Below are positions 62,280-64,000 of a stretch of 64,000 nucleotides of DNA, in pieces. This DNA is from Symsagittifera roscoffensis (Eukaryota; Xenacoelomorpha; Acoela; Convolutidae). A program made the translations under genes and the position numbers. The first letter of the stretch is position 1. Each line of letters starts with the position of its first letter. The DNA lies in contig NC_087063.1 in NCBI RefSeq assembly GCF_963678635.1, positions 38,394,759 to 38,458,758 on the forward strand, in the 5' to 3' direction. Below the pieces are notes generated by a model. It ran no database searches. It saw only the letters and a program-made list of their open reading frames with translations, and was not told the DNA's origin.

Positions 62280-63470
62280 CTGTAGAATAAACAAGCATCA
62301 TAGAGACAGAGACAGATCTTGTCTACTCTGCGCTCAACTTCTACGTTACGCTAATATGATAATTAAATCATTCGCTACGACAAATATGAGCTTGCTTGAG
62401 CTCCAACTAAATTCGGAATTGTTTTTATTAGGGCTGTGTCAACCCAAAAATTGCTACTTTATGATTTTGAGCTGCCATAAATCAAGTTCGGTTCATTGGC
62501 TAAAATATTCAGATGCTTAGAAAAAGGAAGCCAAAAAAGACATTTTCCGATTAAAACATTTAGTTTTGACTTGAGAAAAAAATGACAGAATGAGTATACT
62601 TGGGTTGGTTTTTTGTTTAGATAGTTTCAATCCGCAAAATATTTTCACTAAAAAGTTTCAATACGCCGCACTATCCTAATCGATTCAAATTAAATAGGGT
62701 TTTTTAATTTGAATCAAAATTGAGCAACAATAATTTTAAAAAAAGTCAATATTATTAAAAATAACATTTACAAAACTCACAAATCAAAATCAATAATTTT
62801 AAGGGTTCCGTCAGTTTCTGATTAGTTCTAGCTTTGTCGAAACAAAAACTACAAATTAGGGGTCAACTTCCTGCTCCTAATTTCCTGACGCGTGCTTTTT
62901 TTGAGCCGTTCCGCTCTTAAATGCAATGCTTGTAGCATGATTAATTAATTAATGTTGCCAGTTTGACCAATTGTTTTTGACTGTAACTCAGGCCTATTAC
63001 CATCTCTGCCCCATTTGATAAATTATATTTGTTAATTGTAGTTCGAAACATATTTATTTTTATCATAATTCAAACTAGCAAAAAATGAGACCAGTTAGGG
63101 GTATCGGAACAATTAGCACTGTGTTTTTTATTTCGTCAAGCATTCGTTTTGAATTAAATGTGATTGACAAATTTATTCTGTATCACCTGAAAAACTCTGT
63201 TGCCATGAGCTCAAATTTAACAAAAATTTTATATTGTGATTATTTTTGTAAAATTAAAGGGGGTTTGAAAATTGCCAATATGACCAGTTTGGAACAATTA
63301 GTTAAGAGTATGTTAAGCTGCAATTTAAATTATTGCAGATTAAATTGAAGCAAGCCAATTGGTTTTATTAGAACGATACAAGATGAAAAATGCGCCCTTT
63401 TCTGGTTATGCATGTGCGGGATAAAAGAACGGCAAAAATGAAAGCTGAACCATTTACTTCATCATTTTTG
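62280..63470. other. Intron upstream of the first visible receptor exon
   Basis: AT-rich, no gene recognised on either strand. Earlier receptor exons, including the signal peptide, lie beyond the window or were not recognised. Confidence 0.4.
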
Positions 63471-64000
63471 TTATTGTTCCGACTTTCGATACGAAAGTAA
63501 CGGAATATTTGTGCTCGGGGTGGATTTTTTTTTTCTTCAGACAAATTTCGACTTTTTAACTAGCCATTTTTGGTGGAATTTTTTTATATCATTCGAAAGC
63601 TATTGTTGTCCTGAGCTTAAATTTGAAAAGATATTTGATCATTTTTCGTAAAGTTATGAGGGTTTAAAGATTGCCATTTTGGCCATTTTGACCAATTTGG
63701 GACAATTAACGCGCGATATAATTCGCGCCATTAACGCGTAAGCGGAGATTTAATCCGTCGTAGAAATCGTTCCAAATTGGTTGAAAGAAGCCTATTTGCC
63801 ATAATTTATTTGTTACAAGGAGCGAAATCTATCGTTTTGTACTTTATATGGCGTGTGGGGGGATAATTTTCATCGAAACATTTTCAAATTTTAGAAAAAA
63901 AAACTTTTTCATTTATTTCATTTCATTAACTTTTTTATGTTGTTTATGTTATTACTGCTCCATAAACGGTAAAAGGCAGTCGGAACTTTCAGGGCTTCAC
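63471..64000. mobile_element. Family B inverted-repeat element, copy 3 (cut by window end)
   Basis: It begins TTATTGTTCCGACTTTCGAT as in the other two copies and reaches the right inverted end AGTCGGAAC at 63978-63986, followed by TTTCAGGGCTTCAC at the window edge. Confidence 0.85.

Overview
The window is metazoan (invertebrate-looking) nuclear DNA. A split gene with GT-AG introns crosses almost all of it on the minus strand, and the introns are full of degraded retrotransposons, small inverted-repeat elements, microsatellites and one 200-base assembly gap (46634-46833). I cannot name the phylum from the sequence.

Host gene: twelve exons (62279 down to 7179, minus strand) encode an NMDA-class ionotropic glutamate receptor, closest by eye to GluN3. 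In order they give the amino-terminal domain, the S1 half of the ligand-binding domain, M1, the pore loop with M3 (SYTANLA motif), S2, M4 and a cytoplasmic tail of about 215 residues. Eleven exons join in perfect phase. The first visible exon does not (phase 0 against phase 2), so at least one exon of length 3n+2 is missing between 36373 and 61975, and the true 5' end lies beyond 64000.

Main mobile element: intron 13315-33298 holds an 18.9 kb LTR retrotransposon (14209-33123, plus strand, antisense to the receptor). It has 410-bp LTRs with TG...CA ends and a CTAA target duplication. It carries a 155-aa basic ORF, an uninterrupted 2740-aa Gag-Pol of Ty3/Gypsy order (CCHC, protease, RT with YLDD, RNase H, integrase with D-D35-E), and then an unusual 3' block: two tiny membrane ORFs, a 377-codon ORF with no in-frame ATG, a secreted cysteine-rich glycoprotein with a chuvirus-like pattern split over two frames, and 492-aa and 108-aa ORFs of unknown function. 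Several ORFs meet at ATGA or TAAATG junctions. This accessory block is the best candidate for an undescribed system. A diverged related LTR lies directly upstream (13657-14166).

Other regions: 1-1400 is a dead BEL/Pao integrase region; 2620-6545 is a dead Ty3/Gypsy element with polypurine tract and 3' LTR; 37830-41000 is a dead non-LTR retrotransposon; 59615-59899 is a MULE transposase scrap. At least three families of short inverted-repeat elements recur in the receptor introns, and 34987-35292 is a large palindrome built on a CGGTGGG minisatellite.
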